Assembly (NCBI GenBank): GCA_033032175.1
Contig: CM065318.1
Location: 11,408,001 to 11,472,000, forward strand
Direction: 5' to 3'
Origin: Saturnia japonica
Taxonomy: Eukaryota > Arthropoda > Insecta > Lepidoptera > Saturniidae
DNA: 64,000 nt
The notes below the pieces were generated by a model, which worked only from the letters and a program-made list of their open reading frames with translations, made no database searches and was not told where the DNA came from. Shown here in pieces: positions 21,824 to 34,036 of this stretch (its first letter is position 1; every line of letters begins with the position of its first letter). A program made the translations under genes and the position numbers.

Positions 21824-24213
21824 TTATTCTTGATTTTGAAATATTCTCTGATTATTTTTTTATAGTACCTCGACATACTCTCACACTCTTCAAACCCCCT
21901 TTCTTTTAGCGTCCCTTGTTCACATATCGTAATTAATACATCAATGAATAATGCAATTCATTATTCCTACGCAATGTATTACAAATTATTAAAGACACTG
22001 TTATTCTACTGTCGATTATCCATTATTATTGCTAACAATTGCAATACTCGGCCGGCGTTACTGCAACGTGCGAATAAGCAAGCTGTATGTAATCACCTAT
22101 AGTTGTGAAAGAAAGAAATTTTTTTACGTTTCTCACACTTAACATTACGATGCGAATTATAATGTTTCCGTATTTACGATAATAATCTCTGCTTATGTTA
22201 TTCCAACAATTAAGACGAATCTAACGAAATCTCGTATGCTAAACCCATCAAGCCATTTAAGGCTACAGAGCGTGCCAAAAAGAAATATACATAAATACAA
22301 TCGAAAAAAAACACCCTACAGTTTTGCAGACGGTTAAAATTAGAAATGTTACGCGTGTGTGGTGTGTATGTACCCTGCATGTTTTCTATAATTTTTATGA
22401 CAGACAAAATTAGTATTTTATATTTGGTATGTACTAAATATACTTTCGTATTTACTAAGACGCCTAATAGCTTTGTTATGTATTTCTAAAGTTACTATAC
22501 TATCTGACAGTAAATCATTAGAACAGAGAGTAACTCACGAAAAAGCAAATGTGACTCCCATAGAGCATTTTTTTTAAATTTATCTAGTCAGAATTATTTA
22601 CAAATTTAAAAAAATTGTAAATTTTTTGCATTGTATGTACTATCATACTTTTATGAATCTAAACACATATACCCACCACTTAAAGCTGCCTATACTAGAG
22701 ATAAACAAAAAACATAAAGAAATAGGCAGGATTAACCTTTTTGGGGAAAAGTTGCTGAAATCGTATCATTTTGGGGAAATATTTGGCCGCCATGGGGAAA
22801 TTTCGAAAACTCAATATGGATATTAAACGACCTCGAGGTTTAGTTCTAATTCCCAGATACGATCCGTGCCTAAAGCACACCGCAGAGTTGGGTAAAAATT
22901 GCCGCTAGAGAAAATAGGATTTTTAAATAATTTTTCCTTTTTTACAAAAACTGTTTATGTACTGTTTATGATTTAGACCATAATTGTAAGACTTTTATAT
23001 ACTTATATCATATTTTTAAATAATGCATAGTTAAGTTAAAAAAGGCTTAATATATTCTTGTTCTATAAAAGCTGAAGTTCAATTAGACCCTTTTGCATTA
23101 ACTTATCACATCTAGAGCTGAAATTTAAATGGATTGATAGGTCTAGTAATACCTCATCCCACTAATAGACTATATTTTCCCCAGGTGTCCCTCTGCTCGT
23201 TTTACAACACCCGAATTTCGTATAGAATCAAGTATATTAAACTCAATTTAAAATGTATTAATTTACTTTGGAATGTACTTTTAAGAGGTCTTACTTAATA
23301 AACAAAATACAAGGAGGAGATAAAATAACAAACAAACAAGCCATTATGGTGACCACACGCAGGTAAAGCACATAAACAATAGGGATGATTCATGCAATTG
23401 CTAATAACGATAAATGTTTATGTACTTTGACTTAGACCATAATTATTATAAGACTTTTGATGTATTTATAAAAATATTGCATAGTTAAGTAAAAAAAACA
23501 TCGTAGTAGATTCTTGTTTTATAAAAACCGAAAATTCAATTAGACCCTGTTGCTTCATCTTAACACGTCTAGAGCTGAAACTTGTATGGATTGATAGGTC
23601 TAGTGATAGACATTATCATTGCTAAGGAATCGTGATAATGACGTCAACAACAGACTACTATCACAAATTTCAAATAACGTTTCATAAATTATAATTATTC
23701 TCTAACATATTTTGGGTATACCTACGAATATGCATCAATCAAAATGTTATACAAAGAATAGACTACTCAACGTTTTACAAAGAACACGAGACTCTAAATA
23801 ACAATAATGATCGTGAATTATGCATTGTTACAAAAAATATAACATTAAACACTTTTTCTTATCTGATCATGGAATTTAAAAAAAGCATTGATATTATTTC
23901 CTCGTTATACCCGATAATATTTGGTACATGTGAAAGCCAGGGTTTGAACTTAAGCTTTGCTCGACGAGACAACCCTCTTCACTGTAAAGAAAAATATCTA
24001 GTGGTTGGGTGCAAAAAAAACAAACATAATAACAATGTGCATATCTACGTCCAGTACTTTCTGCATGGTTGGCGTCCAAACTAACAGAGAGACAAAAATT
24101 TCAAAAAAGTGTCGAAATGTTTCCTGTTCATCATTCTTAATTAAATTTAATAATTTAAATATTTTTGATACTATTAACCAAGCATTAAAAATTATATTTG
24201 TGACTTTTTGAGA

Positions 24214-24223
24214 GGGAATCTCT
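24214..24223 (+). promoter_or_regulatory. kappaB-like site, unit 3
   Basis: GGGAATCTCT, 446 bases before the start codon. Confidence 0.4.
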
Positions 24224-24659
24224 CATGCGTATCTATCAGCAATTTTTTGTAATATACCTATTTACCACTCATATAAGGAATGTTGTTGAAGCGTATGTAT
24301 CACGAAACTTTTAAATGTTTTTAATAATTTATTTTTTTACGGAGTTCGACAGCCTCTGAAACTCGCGACTTGTATAATCATATTTAAGTTAAACTATATT
24401 TTAATAATTAAATAATTGAAAGTCCGCTTAAATTATTATAATATCGGTTAGCCGAAACCACGGAAACAAGTTAGTACTACCTAATAAGATTACAAACCAG
24501 AAAAGTAGCACGGTTCGTTGCGTATTTAATTATATGATAAATTTATAATTTGATAATAAATATTAAATTGTCACTTTTTTTAAAGAAAATATGTATGGAT
24601 TTACCTATATAATGAGAAATTTGATGCATTTCTGTTATAATTGTACGTGATCTGCAAAC

Positions 24660-25308
24660 ATGAACTTTGTAAGTAGAAATATTATTTTGTATTAAAAATT
24701 TTATTTAGTGAAACAATTTATTAAGTTGAATATATACTAAATAATTGAGAAAGAAATTTACATGTAAAGTTGATATTTTCATCATAATTTTATAAATATA
24801 GGAAGTAAAGACAAAGTTGTTCTTCGTGGGTTAAGTAAATATATACCAATACATTTTTTTTTTTTCAAAAGAAAATACTTTTCATATTTGTAACATAATC
24901 TCGGTCTTAATGTCGTATTTAACTGATAACATAATTTTAATCACAAGTTATGTTTTTTTTTCCAATTAGATATATTATTAGGAACTAGATTACAATACCC
25001 GGAGGAATTATTTTTTTCTATCGTCCTGATTATATTGGAAATGAAAAGTATATTTAAGGAAATATACCAATTAATCAACAATATACCTATTAAACAATTC
25101 ATTTTTATAATTATCTGGTCTTTTTACGTCAAGATACCTACAATAACAACTAAACTTTTATTATTTCCAATTTCAGGTAAAGTACGCAATGATGACTGTG
25201 TGGGCCCTGCTGGCCTTTGCTTCAGCAACGGCCACTGCTAACGCAGAACCAGAAGCGCTAAATAATCAAAATTCTGAGCCTGGGGGAGTAGCGGGAGTGT
25301 GGGTTTAA
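24660..25308 (+). CDS. small secreted peptide gene, copy 3 (intact, GVWV form)
   Basis: Exon 1 is 24660-24668 and exon 2 is 25177-25308, with the same GTAAGT donor and TTTCAG acceptor. The 46-residue product is the same as that of copy 2. TATA box at 24606-24612. The intron has a few private changes (for example GAAAATAC near 24870), so this is a separate copy and not a repeated stretch of assembly. Confidence 0.8.
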
Positions 25309-28300
25309 GCTATAAGCAAAAGGACCGTTCTTTAAAACATTTAATACAAATTTACGTTGAATTATAAACAATTATTCTCAAAAAAAAAAAGATGATAAAT
25401 TTTGGTAACATTCATGTAGAATTGTATATTGAATTTACTTTAATTTCAACTGGTTGTTTTATTAAAAATAAAATGTAATAAAAAAAATTTGTAGCTAATA
25501 TACAACATTGCCAACACTATAATTATTACTTTCATTTACCTGTTTAGTACTGTGTGAAATAAAATTATTTGTTTAGCTGTATATTAATTGCAAATCCTTA
25601 CAATGTCTATTAAACACTTATTATATTAGGATTTAGGATTTGCAAAAGTATTATTGACAATTATTTTAGCCTATTATTAATTATGGAATGATTTATACTT
25701 CCCATGTAATAATAATATTGTATTGTAATTTTTTTTACATTTAAAAAACTATTATTGACAATTCTTATAGCCTATCAATTGTCAAATGACATAAGCTTCC
25801 CGTGTACGAAATGTTATGAGAATCGGCCAAGCCGCTTTTGAGTTGAATCCGCTCATATCTTCATATGGTATGTCTATCAGGAAATTTGTACAAACCCATT
25901 ACTTGTACAGACAGAACTATAGATTTTTTAATATACATAAACAAGAAAAGAATTTTTTAATGCATAAATTTGGAATTTTTTTGTGGAACAACTTTACCTG
26001 CATAGCCGTACTACTACCTAATATTTCTTCTACTAATTCTATCTCTGATATTTTAATTCAAACAAACATTCTCGATTATTTTTTTTTGCAAATTTTTGTT
26101 ATTGGGTTTTCCTTCGAAATTATCAGTAGCAGCTCGGAGTTTGGTTTCGTACCCGATTAATGATAATAGGCTCGCTCCCTATTACATGGGACCTAAAAAT
26201 ATACTCGGCGAAATGTGGGTGTACATTAGTACACCTCTGCCTAACCCTTCGGGTAATACAGGCGTGATGGTATGTTATTCTTGATTTTGAAATATTCTGA
26301 TTATTTTTTTATAGTACCTCGACATACTCTCACACTCTTCAAACCCCCTTTCTTTTAGCGTCCCTTGTTCACATATCGTAATTAATACATCAATGAATAA
26401 TGCAATTCATTATTCCTACGCAATGTATTACAAATTATTAAAGACACTGTTATTCTACTGTCGATTATCCATTATTATTGCTAACAATTGCAATACTCGG
26501 CCGGCGTTACTGCAACGTGCGAATAAGCAAGCTGTATGTAATCACCTATAGTTGTGAAAGAAAGAAATTTTTTTACGTTTCTCACACTTAACATTACGAT
26601 GCGAATTATAATGTTTCCGTATTTACGATAATAATCTCTGCTTATGTTATTCCAACAATTAAGACGAATCTAACGAAATCTCGTATGCTAAACCCATCAA
26701 GCCATTTAAGGCTACAGAGCGTGCCAAAGAAATATACATAAATACAATCGAAAAAAAACACCCTACAGTTTTGCAGACGGTTAAAATTAGAAATGTTACG
26801 CGTGTGTGGTGTGTATGTACCCTGCATGTTTTCTATAATTTTTATGACAGACAAAATTAGTATTTTATATTTGGTATGTACTAAATATACTTTCGTATTT
26901 ACTAAGACGCCTAATAGCTTTGTTATGTATTTCTAAAGTTACTATACTATCTGACAGTAAATCATTAGAACAGAGAGTAACTCACGAAAAAGCAAATGTG
27001 ACTCCCATAGAGCATTTTTTTTTAAATTTATCTAGTCAGAATTATTTACAAATTTAAAAAAATTGTAAATTTTTTGCATTGTATGTACTATCATACTTTT
27101 ATGAATCTAAACACATATACCCACCACTTAAAGCTGCCTATACTAGAGATAAACAAAAAACATAAAGAAATAGGCAGGATTAACCTTTTTGGGGAAAAGT
27201 TGCTGAAATCGTATCATTTTGGGGAAATATTTGGCCGCCATGGGGAAATTTCGAAAACTCAATATGGATATTAGACGACCTCGAGGTTTAGTTCTAATTC
27301 CCAGATACGATCCGTGCCTAAAGCACACCGCAGAGTTGGGTAAAAATTGCCGCTAGAGAAAATAGGATTTTTAAATAATTTTTCCTTTTTTACAAAAACT
27401 GTTTATGTACTGTTTATGATTTAGACCATAATTGTAAGACTTTTATATACTTATATCATATTTTTAAATAATGCATAGTTAAGTTAAAAAAGGCTTAATA
27501 TATTCTTGTTCTATAAAAGCTGAAGTTCAATTAGACCCTTTTGCATTAACTTATCACATCTAGAGCTGAAATTTAAATGGATTGATAGGTCTAGTAACAC
27601 CTCATCCCACTAATAGACTATATTTTCCCCAGGTGTCCCTCTGCTCGTTTTACAACACCCGAATTTCGTATAGAATCAAGTATATTAAACTCAATTTAAA
27701 ATGTATTAATTTACTTTGGAATGTACTTTTAAGAGGTCTTACTTAATAAACAAAATACAAGGAGGAGATAAAATAACAAACAAACAAGCCATTATGGTGA
27801 CCACACGCAGGTAAAGCACATAAACAATAGGGATGATTCATGCAATTGCTAATAACGATAAATGTTTATGTACTTTGACTTAGACCATAATTATTATAAG
27901 ACTTTTGATGTATTTATAAAAATATTGCATAGTTAAGTAAAAAAAACATCGTAGTAGATTCTTGTTTTATAAAAACCGAAAATTCAATTAGACCCTGTTG
28001 CTTCATCTTAACACGTCTAGAGCTGAAACTTGCATGGATTGATAGGTCTAGTGATAGACATTATCATTGCTAAGGAATCGTGATAATGACGTCAACAACA
28101 GACTACTATCACAAATTTCAAATAACGTTTCATAAATTATAATTATTCTCTAACATATTTTGGGTATACCTACGAATATGCATCAATCAAAATGTTATAC
28201 AAAGAATAGACTACTCAACGTTTTACAAAGAACACGAGACTCTAAATAACAATAATGATCGTGAATTATGCATTGTTACAAAAAATATAACATTAAACAC

Positions 28301-28661
28301 TTTTTCTTATCTGATCATGGAATTTAAAAAAAGCATTGATATTATTTCCTCGGTATACACGATAATATTTGGTACATGTGAAAGCCAGGGTTTGAACTTA
28401 AGCTTTGCTCGACGAGACAACCCTCTTCACTGTAAAGAAAAATATCTAGTGGTTGGGTGCAAAAAAAACAAACATAATAACAATGTGCATATCTACGTCC
28501 AGTACTTTCTGCATGGTTGGCGTCCAAACTAACAGAGAGACAAAAATTTCAAAAAAGTGTCGAAATGTTTCCTGTTCATCATTCTTAATTAAATTTAATA
28601 ATTTAAATATTTTTGATACTATTAACCAAGCATTAAAAATTATATTTGTGACTTTTTGAGA

Positions 28662-28671
28662 GGGAATCTCT
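28662..28671 (+). promoter_or_regulatory. kappaB-like site, unit 4
   Basis: GGGAATCTCT, 446 bases before the start codon. Confidence 0.4.
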
Positions 28672-29107
28672 CATGCGTATCTATCAGCAATTTTTTGTAA
28701 TATACCTATTTACCACTCATATAAGGAATGTTGTTGAAGCGTATGTATCACGAAACTTTTAAATGTTTTTAATAATTTATTTTTTTACGGAGTTCGACAG
28801 CCTCTGAAACTCGCGACTTGTATAATCATATTTAAGTTAAACTATATTTTAATAATTAAATAATTGAAAGTCCGCTTAAATTATTATAATATCGGTTAGC
28901 CGAAACCACGGAAACAAGTTAGTACTACCTAATAAGATTACAAACCAGAAAAGTAGCACGGTTCGTTGCGTATTTAATTATATGATAAATTTATAATTTG
29001 ATAATAAATATTAAATTGTCACTTTTTTTAAAGAAAATATGTATGGATTTACCTATATAATGAGAAATTTGATGCATTTCTGTTATAATTGTACGTGATC
29101 TGCAAAC

Positions 29108-29754
29108 ATGAACTTTGTAAGTAGAAATATTATTTTGTATTAAAAATTTTATTTAGTGAAACAATTTATTAAGTTGAATATATACTAAATAATTGAGAAA
29201 GAAATTTACATGTAAAGTTGATATTTTCATCATAATTTTATAAATATAGGAAGTAAAGACAAAGTTGTTCTTCGTGGGTTAAGTAAATATATACCAATAT
29301 ATTTTTTTTTTTCAAAAAAAAATACTTTTCATATTTGTAACATAATCTCGGTCTTAATGTCGTATTTAACTGATAACATAATTTTAATCACAAGTTATGT
29401 TTTTTTTTCCAATAAGATATATTATTAGGAACTAGATTACAATACCCGGAGGAATTTTTTTTTCTATCGTCCTGATTATATTGGAAATGAAAAGTATATT
29501 TAAGGAAATATACCAATTAATCAACAATATACCTATTAAACAATTCATTTTTATAATTATCTGGTCTTTTTACGTCAAGATACCTACAATAACAACTAAA
29601 CTTTTATTATTTCCAATTTCAGGTAAAGTACGCAATGATGACTGTGTGGGCCCTGCTGGCCTTTGCTTCAGCAACGGCCACTGCTAACGCAGAACCAGAA
29701 GCGCTAAATAATCAAAATTCTGAGCCTGGGGGAGTAGCGGGAGTGTGGGTTTAA
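29108..29754 (+). CDS. small secreted peptide gene, copy 4 (intact, GVWV form)
   Basis: Exon 1 is 29108-29116 and exon 2 is 29623-29754, splice sites as in copy 1. The product is the same as that of copies 2 and 3. Its intron resembles copy 1 (CCAATAAGATATA) more than copy 2 (CCAATTAGATATA) while the exon resembles copy 2, a mosaic expected from gene conversion or unequal exchange. TATA box at 29054-29060. Confidence 0.8.
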
Positions 29755-32700
29755 GCTATAAGCAAAAGGACCGTTCTTTAAAACATTTAATACAAATTTA
29801 CGTTGAATTATAAACAATTATTCTCAAAAAAAAAAAGATGATAAATTTTGGTAACATTCATGTAGAATTGTATATTGAATTTATTTTAATTTCAACTGGT
29901 TGTTTTATTAAAAATAAAATGTAATAAAAAAAATTTGTAGCTAATATACAACATTGCCAACACTATAATTATTACTTTCATTTACCTGTTTAGTACTGTG
30001 TGAAATAAAATTATTTGTTTAGCTGTATATTAATTGCAAATCCTTACAATGTCTATTAAACACTTATTATATTAGGATTTAGGATTTGCAAAAGTATTAT
30101 TGACAATTATTTTAGCCTATTATTAATTATGGAATGATTTATACTTCCCATGTAATAATAATATTGTATTGTAATTTTTTTTACATTTAAAAAACTATTA
30201 TTGACAATTCTTATAGCCTATCAATTGTCAAATGACATAAGCTTCCCGTGTACGAAATGTTATGAGAATCGGCCAAGCCGCTTTTGAGTTGAATCCGCTC
30301 ATATCTTCATATGGTATGTCTATCAGGAAATTTGTACAAACCCATTACTTGTACAGACAGAACTATAGATTTTTTAATATACATAAACAAGAAAAGAATT
30401 TTTTAATGCATAAATTTGGAATTTTTTTGTGGAACAACTTTACCTGCATAGCCGTACTACTACCTAATATTTCTTCTACTAATTCTATCTCTGATATTTT
30501 AATTCAAACAAACATTCTCGATTATTTTTTTTTGCAAATTTTTGTTATTGGGTTTTCCTTCGAAATTATCAGTAGCAGCTCGGAGTTTGGTTTCGTACCC
30601 GATTAATGGTAATAGGCTCGCTCCCTATTACATGGGACCTAAAAATATACTCGGCGAAATGTGGGTGTACATTAGTACACCTCTGCCTAACCCTTCGGGT
30701 AATACAGGCGTGATGGTATGTTATTCTTGATTTTGAAATATTCTGATTATTTTTTTATAGTACCTCGACATACTCTCACACTCTTCAAACCCCCTTTCTT
30801 TTAGCGTCCCTTGTTCACATATCGTAATTAATACATCAATGAATAATGCAATTCATTATTCCTACGCAATGTATTACAAATTATTAAAGACACTGTTATT
30901 CTACTGTCGATTATCCATTATTATTGCTAACAATTGCAATACTCGGCCGGCGTTACTGCAACGTGCGAATAAGCAAGCTGTATGTAAACACCTATAGTTG
31001 TGAAAGAAAGAAATTTTTTTACGTTTCTCACACTTAACATTACGATGCGAATTATAATGTTTCCGTATTTACGATAATAATCTCTGCTTATGTTATTCCA
31101 ACAATTAAGACGAATCTAACGAAATCTCGTATGCTAAACCCATCAAGCCATTTAAGGCTACAGAGCGTGCCAAAGAAATATACATAAATACAATCGAAAA
31201 AAAACACCCTACAGTTTTGCAGACGGTTAAAATTAGAAATGTTACGCGTGTGTGGTGTGTATGTACCCTGCATGTTTTCTATAATTTTTATGACAGACAA
31301 AATTAGTATTTTATATTTGGTATGTACTAAATATACTTTCGTATTTACTAAGACGCCTAATAGCTTTGTTATGTATTTCTAAAGTTACTATACTATCTGA
31401 CAGTAAATCATTAGAACAGAGAGTAACTCACGAAAAAGCAAATGTGACTCCCATAGAGCATTTTTTTTTAATTTATCTAGTCAGAATTATTTACAAATTT
31501 AAAAAAATTGTAAATTTTTTGCATTGTATGTACTATCATACTTTTATGAATCTAAACACATATACCCACCACTTAAAGCTGCCTATACTAGAGATAAACA
31601 AAAAACATAAAGAAATAGGCAGGATTAACCTTTTTGGGGAAAAGTTGCTGAAATCGTATCATTTTGGGGAAATATTTGGCCGCCATGGGGAAATTTCGAA
31701 AACTCAATGTGGATATTAAACGACCTCGAGGTTTAGTTCTAATTCCCAGATACGATCCGTGCCTAAAGCACACCGCAGAGTTGGGTAAAAATTGCCGCTA
31801 GAGAAAATAGGATTTTTAAATAATTTTTCCTTTTTTACAAAAACTGTTTATGTACTGTTTATGATTTAGACCATAATTGTAAGACTTTTATATACTTATA
31901 TCATATTTTTAAATAATGCATAGTTAAGTTTAAAAAGGCTTAATATATTCTTGTTCTATAAAAGCTGAAGTTCAATTAGACCCTTTTGCATTAACTTATC
32001 ACATCTAGAGCTGAAATTTAAATGGATTGATAGGTCTAGTAACACCTCATCCCACTAATAGACTATATTTTCCCCAGGTGTCCCTCTGCTCGTTTTACAA
32101 CACCCGAATTTCGTATAGAATCAAGTATATTAAACTCAATTTAAAATGTATTAATTTACTTTGGAATGTACTTTTAAGAGGTCTTACTTAATAAACAAAA
32201 TACAAGGAGGAGATAAAATAACAAACAAACAAGCCATTATGGTGACCACACGCAGGTAAAGCACATAAACAATAGGGATGATTCATGCAATTGCTAATAA
32301 CGATAAATGTTTATGTACTTTGACTTAGACCATAATTATTATAAGACTTTTGATGTATTTATAAAAATATTGCATAGTTAAGTAAAAAAAACATCGTAGT
32401 AGATTCTTGTTTTATAAAAACCGAAAATTCAATTAGACCCTGTTGCTTCATCTTAACACGTCTAGAGCTGAAACTTGCATGGATTGATAGGTCTAGTGAT
32501 AGACATTATCATTGCTAAGGAATCGTGATAATGACGTCAACAACAGACTACTATCACAAATTTCAAATTACGTTTCATAAATTATAATTATTCTCTAACA
32601 TATTTTGGGTATACCTACGAATATGCATCAATCAAAATGTTATACAAAGAATAGACTACTCAACGTTTTACAAAGAACACGAGACTCTAAATAACAATAA

Positions 32701-33106
32701 TGATCGTGAATTATGCATTGTTACAAAAAATATAACATTAAACACTTTTTCTTATCTGATCATGGAATTTAAAAAAAGCATTGATATTATTTCCTCGGTA
32801 TACACGATAATATTTGGTACATGTGAAAGCCAGGGTTTGAACTTAAGCTTTGCTCGACGAGACAACCCTCTTCACTGTAAAGAAAAATATCTAGTGGTTG
32901 GGTGCAAAAAAAACAAACATAATAACAATGTGCATATCTACGTCCAGTACTTTCTGCATGGTTGGCGTCCAAACTAACAGAGAGACAAAAATTTCAAAAA
33001 AGTGTCGAAATGTTTCCTGTTCATCATTCTTAATTAAATTTAATAATTTAAATATTTTTGATACTATTAACCAAGCATTAAAAATTATATTTGTGACTTT
33101 TTGAGA

Positions 33107-33116
33107 GGGAATCTCT
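33107..33116 (+). promoter_or_regulatory. kappaB-like site, unit 5
   Basis: GGGAATCTCT, retained 52 bases before the point where unit 5 departs from the others. Confidence 0.35.
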
Positions 33117-33167
33117 CATGCGTATCTATCAGCAATTTTTTGTAATATACCTATTTACCACTCATAA

Positions 33168-33472
33168 TCCTCCCTACTGCATAATCTGTAGGTTGCGGTC
33201 CGTCGCCAAAATGGCATAACTGCAGAGGAGTATGTGTCGGTCCGCAACCGTTTCTTGTTTTTACACTCCAGTTTTTGCGCTTTCGGACTTTCCTGTCCTG
33301 TTCCTACTAGTTTGTTAATATAGCCAAAGACAGAGATAAACTATTAAAACAGTAATATAATATCGTCCAGAAAGCATTTCGTTGCCCGTTTTAGTCTGTT
33401 GCGAACTACAGTTAGCGTCAGTCAGCGACCGTTAAGTGTGCGTGTAAATGTGTTGTTTTAGTGTTGTTTTTT
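33168..33472. other. unrelated 305-bp replacement that removes promoter and exon 1 of copy 5
   Basis: Left junction after TTACCACTCAT, right junction at TTACATGTAAAG. The segment is much more GC-rich than the array. It starts with an imperfect inverted repeat (GGTTGCGGTCCG near 33192 and CGGTCCGCAACC near 33239) and ends with GCGTCAGTCAGCGACCG near 33415-33431, which resembles an arthropod TCAGT initiator as found at the 5' ends of some non-LTR elements. Its source is not recognised. Confidence 0.7.
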
Positions 33473-33904
33473 TACATGTAAAGTTGATATTTTCATCATA
33501 ATTTTATAAATATAGGAAGTAAAGACAAAGTTGTTCTTCGTGGATTAAGTAAATATTTTTAATTTTTTTTAAACCAATACATTTTTTTTCTAAAAAAAAT
33601 ATATATTCCATATTTGTAACATAATCTCGGTCTTAATGAGGTAACTTACTGGTAACATAATTTTAATCACAAGTTATGTTTTTCTTTCCGATAAGATACA
33701 TTATTAAGAACTAGATTACAATACCCGGAGGAATTTTTGTCTATCGTCCTGATTATATTGGAAATGAAAAGTATATTAAATTTTAGGAAATATACCAATT
33801 AATCAACAATATACCTATTATACACATAATTTTTATAAGTATCTGGTCTTTATACGTCAAGATACCTACAATAAGAACTAAACTTTTAGTATTTTCAATT
33901 TTAG

Positions 33905-34036
33905 GTAAAGTACGCAATGATGACTGTGTGGGCCCTGCTGGCCTTTGCTTCAGCAACGGCCACCGCTAACGCAGAACCAGAAGCGCTAAATAATCAAAAT
34001 TCTGAGCCTGGGGGAGTAGCGGGAATTTGGGTTTAA
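33905..34036 (+). pseudogene. small secreted peptide gene, copy 5: exon 2 only (GIWV form)
   Basis: Exon 2 is open and identical in protein to copy 1, and the acceptor (TCAATTTTAG) is kept, but no Met-Asn-Phe exon exists upstream in this unit. Two in-frame Met codons at 33917 and 33920 still lie before the hydrophobic stretch, so a transcript started in the replacement segment could yield a secreted product shorter by seven residues. Whether this happens cannot be told from sequence, so it is called a probable pseudogene. Confidence 0.7.

Larger units (their letters stand above)
12312..22809 (+). repeat. tandem array unit 2, split by a retrotransposon
   Basis: 4,448 bp of unit sequence once the 6,050 bp of BEL/Pao insertion and target duplication are subtracted. 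Otherwise it is nearly identical to units 3 and 4. Confidence 0.95.
22810..27257 (+). repeat. tandem array unit 3 (4,448 bp)
   Basis: Same order of parts as unit 1. Includes the headless SINE at about 26080-26281. Confidence 0.95.
27258..31702 (+). repeat. tandem array unit 4 (4,445 bp)
   Basis: Same order of parts. It shares with unit 5 private changes near 28350 and 32795 (CGGTATACACG for CGTTATACCCG), suggesting that units 4 and 5 are close relatives in their 5' halves. Confidence 0.95.
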
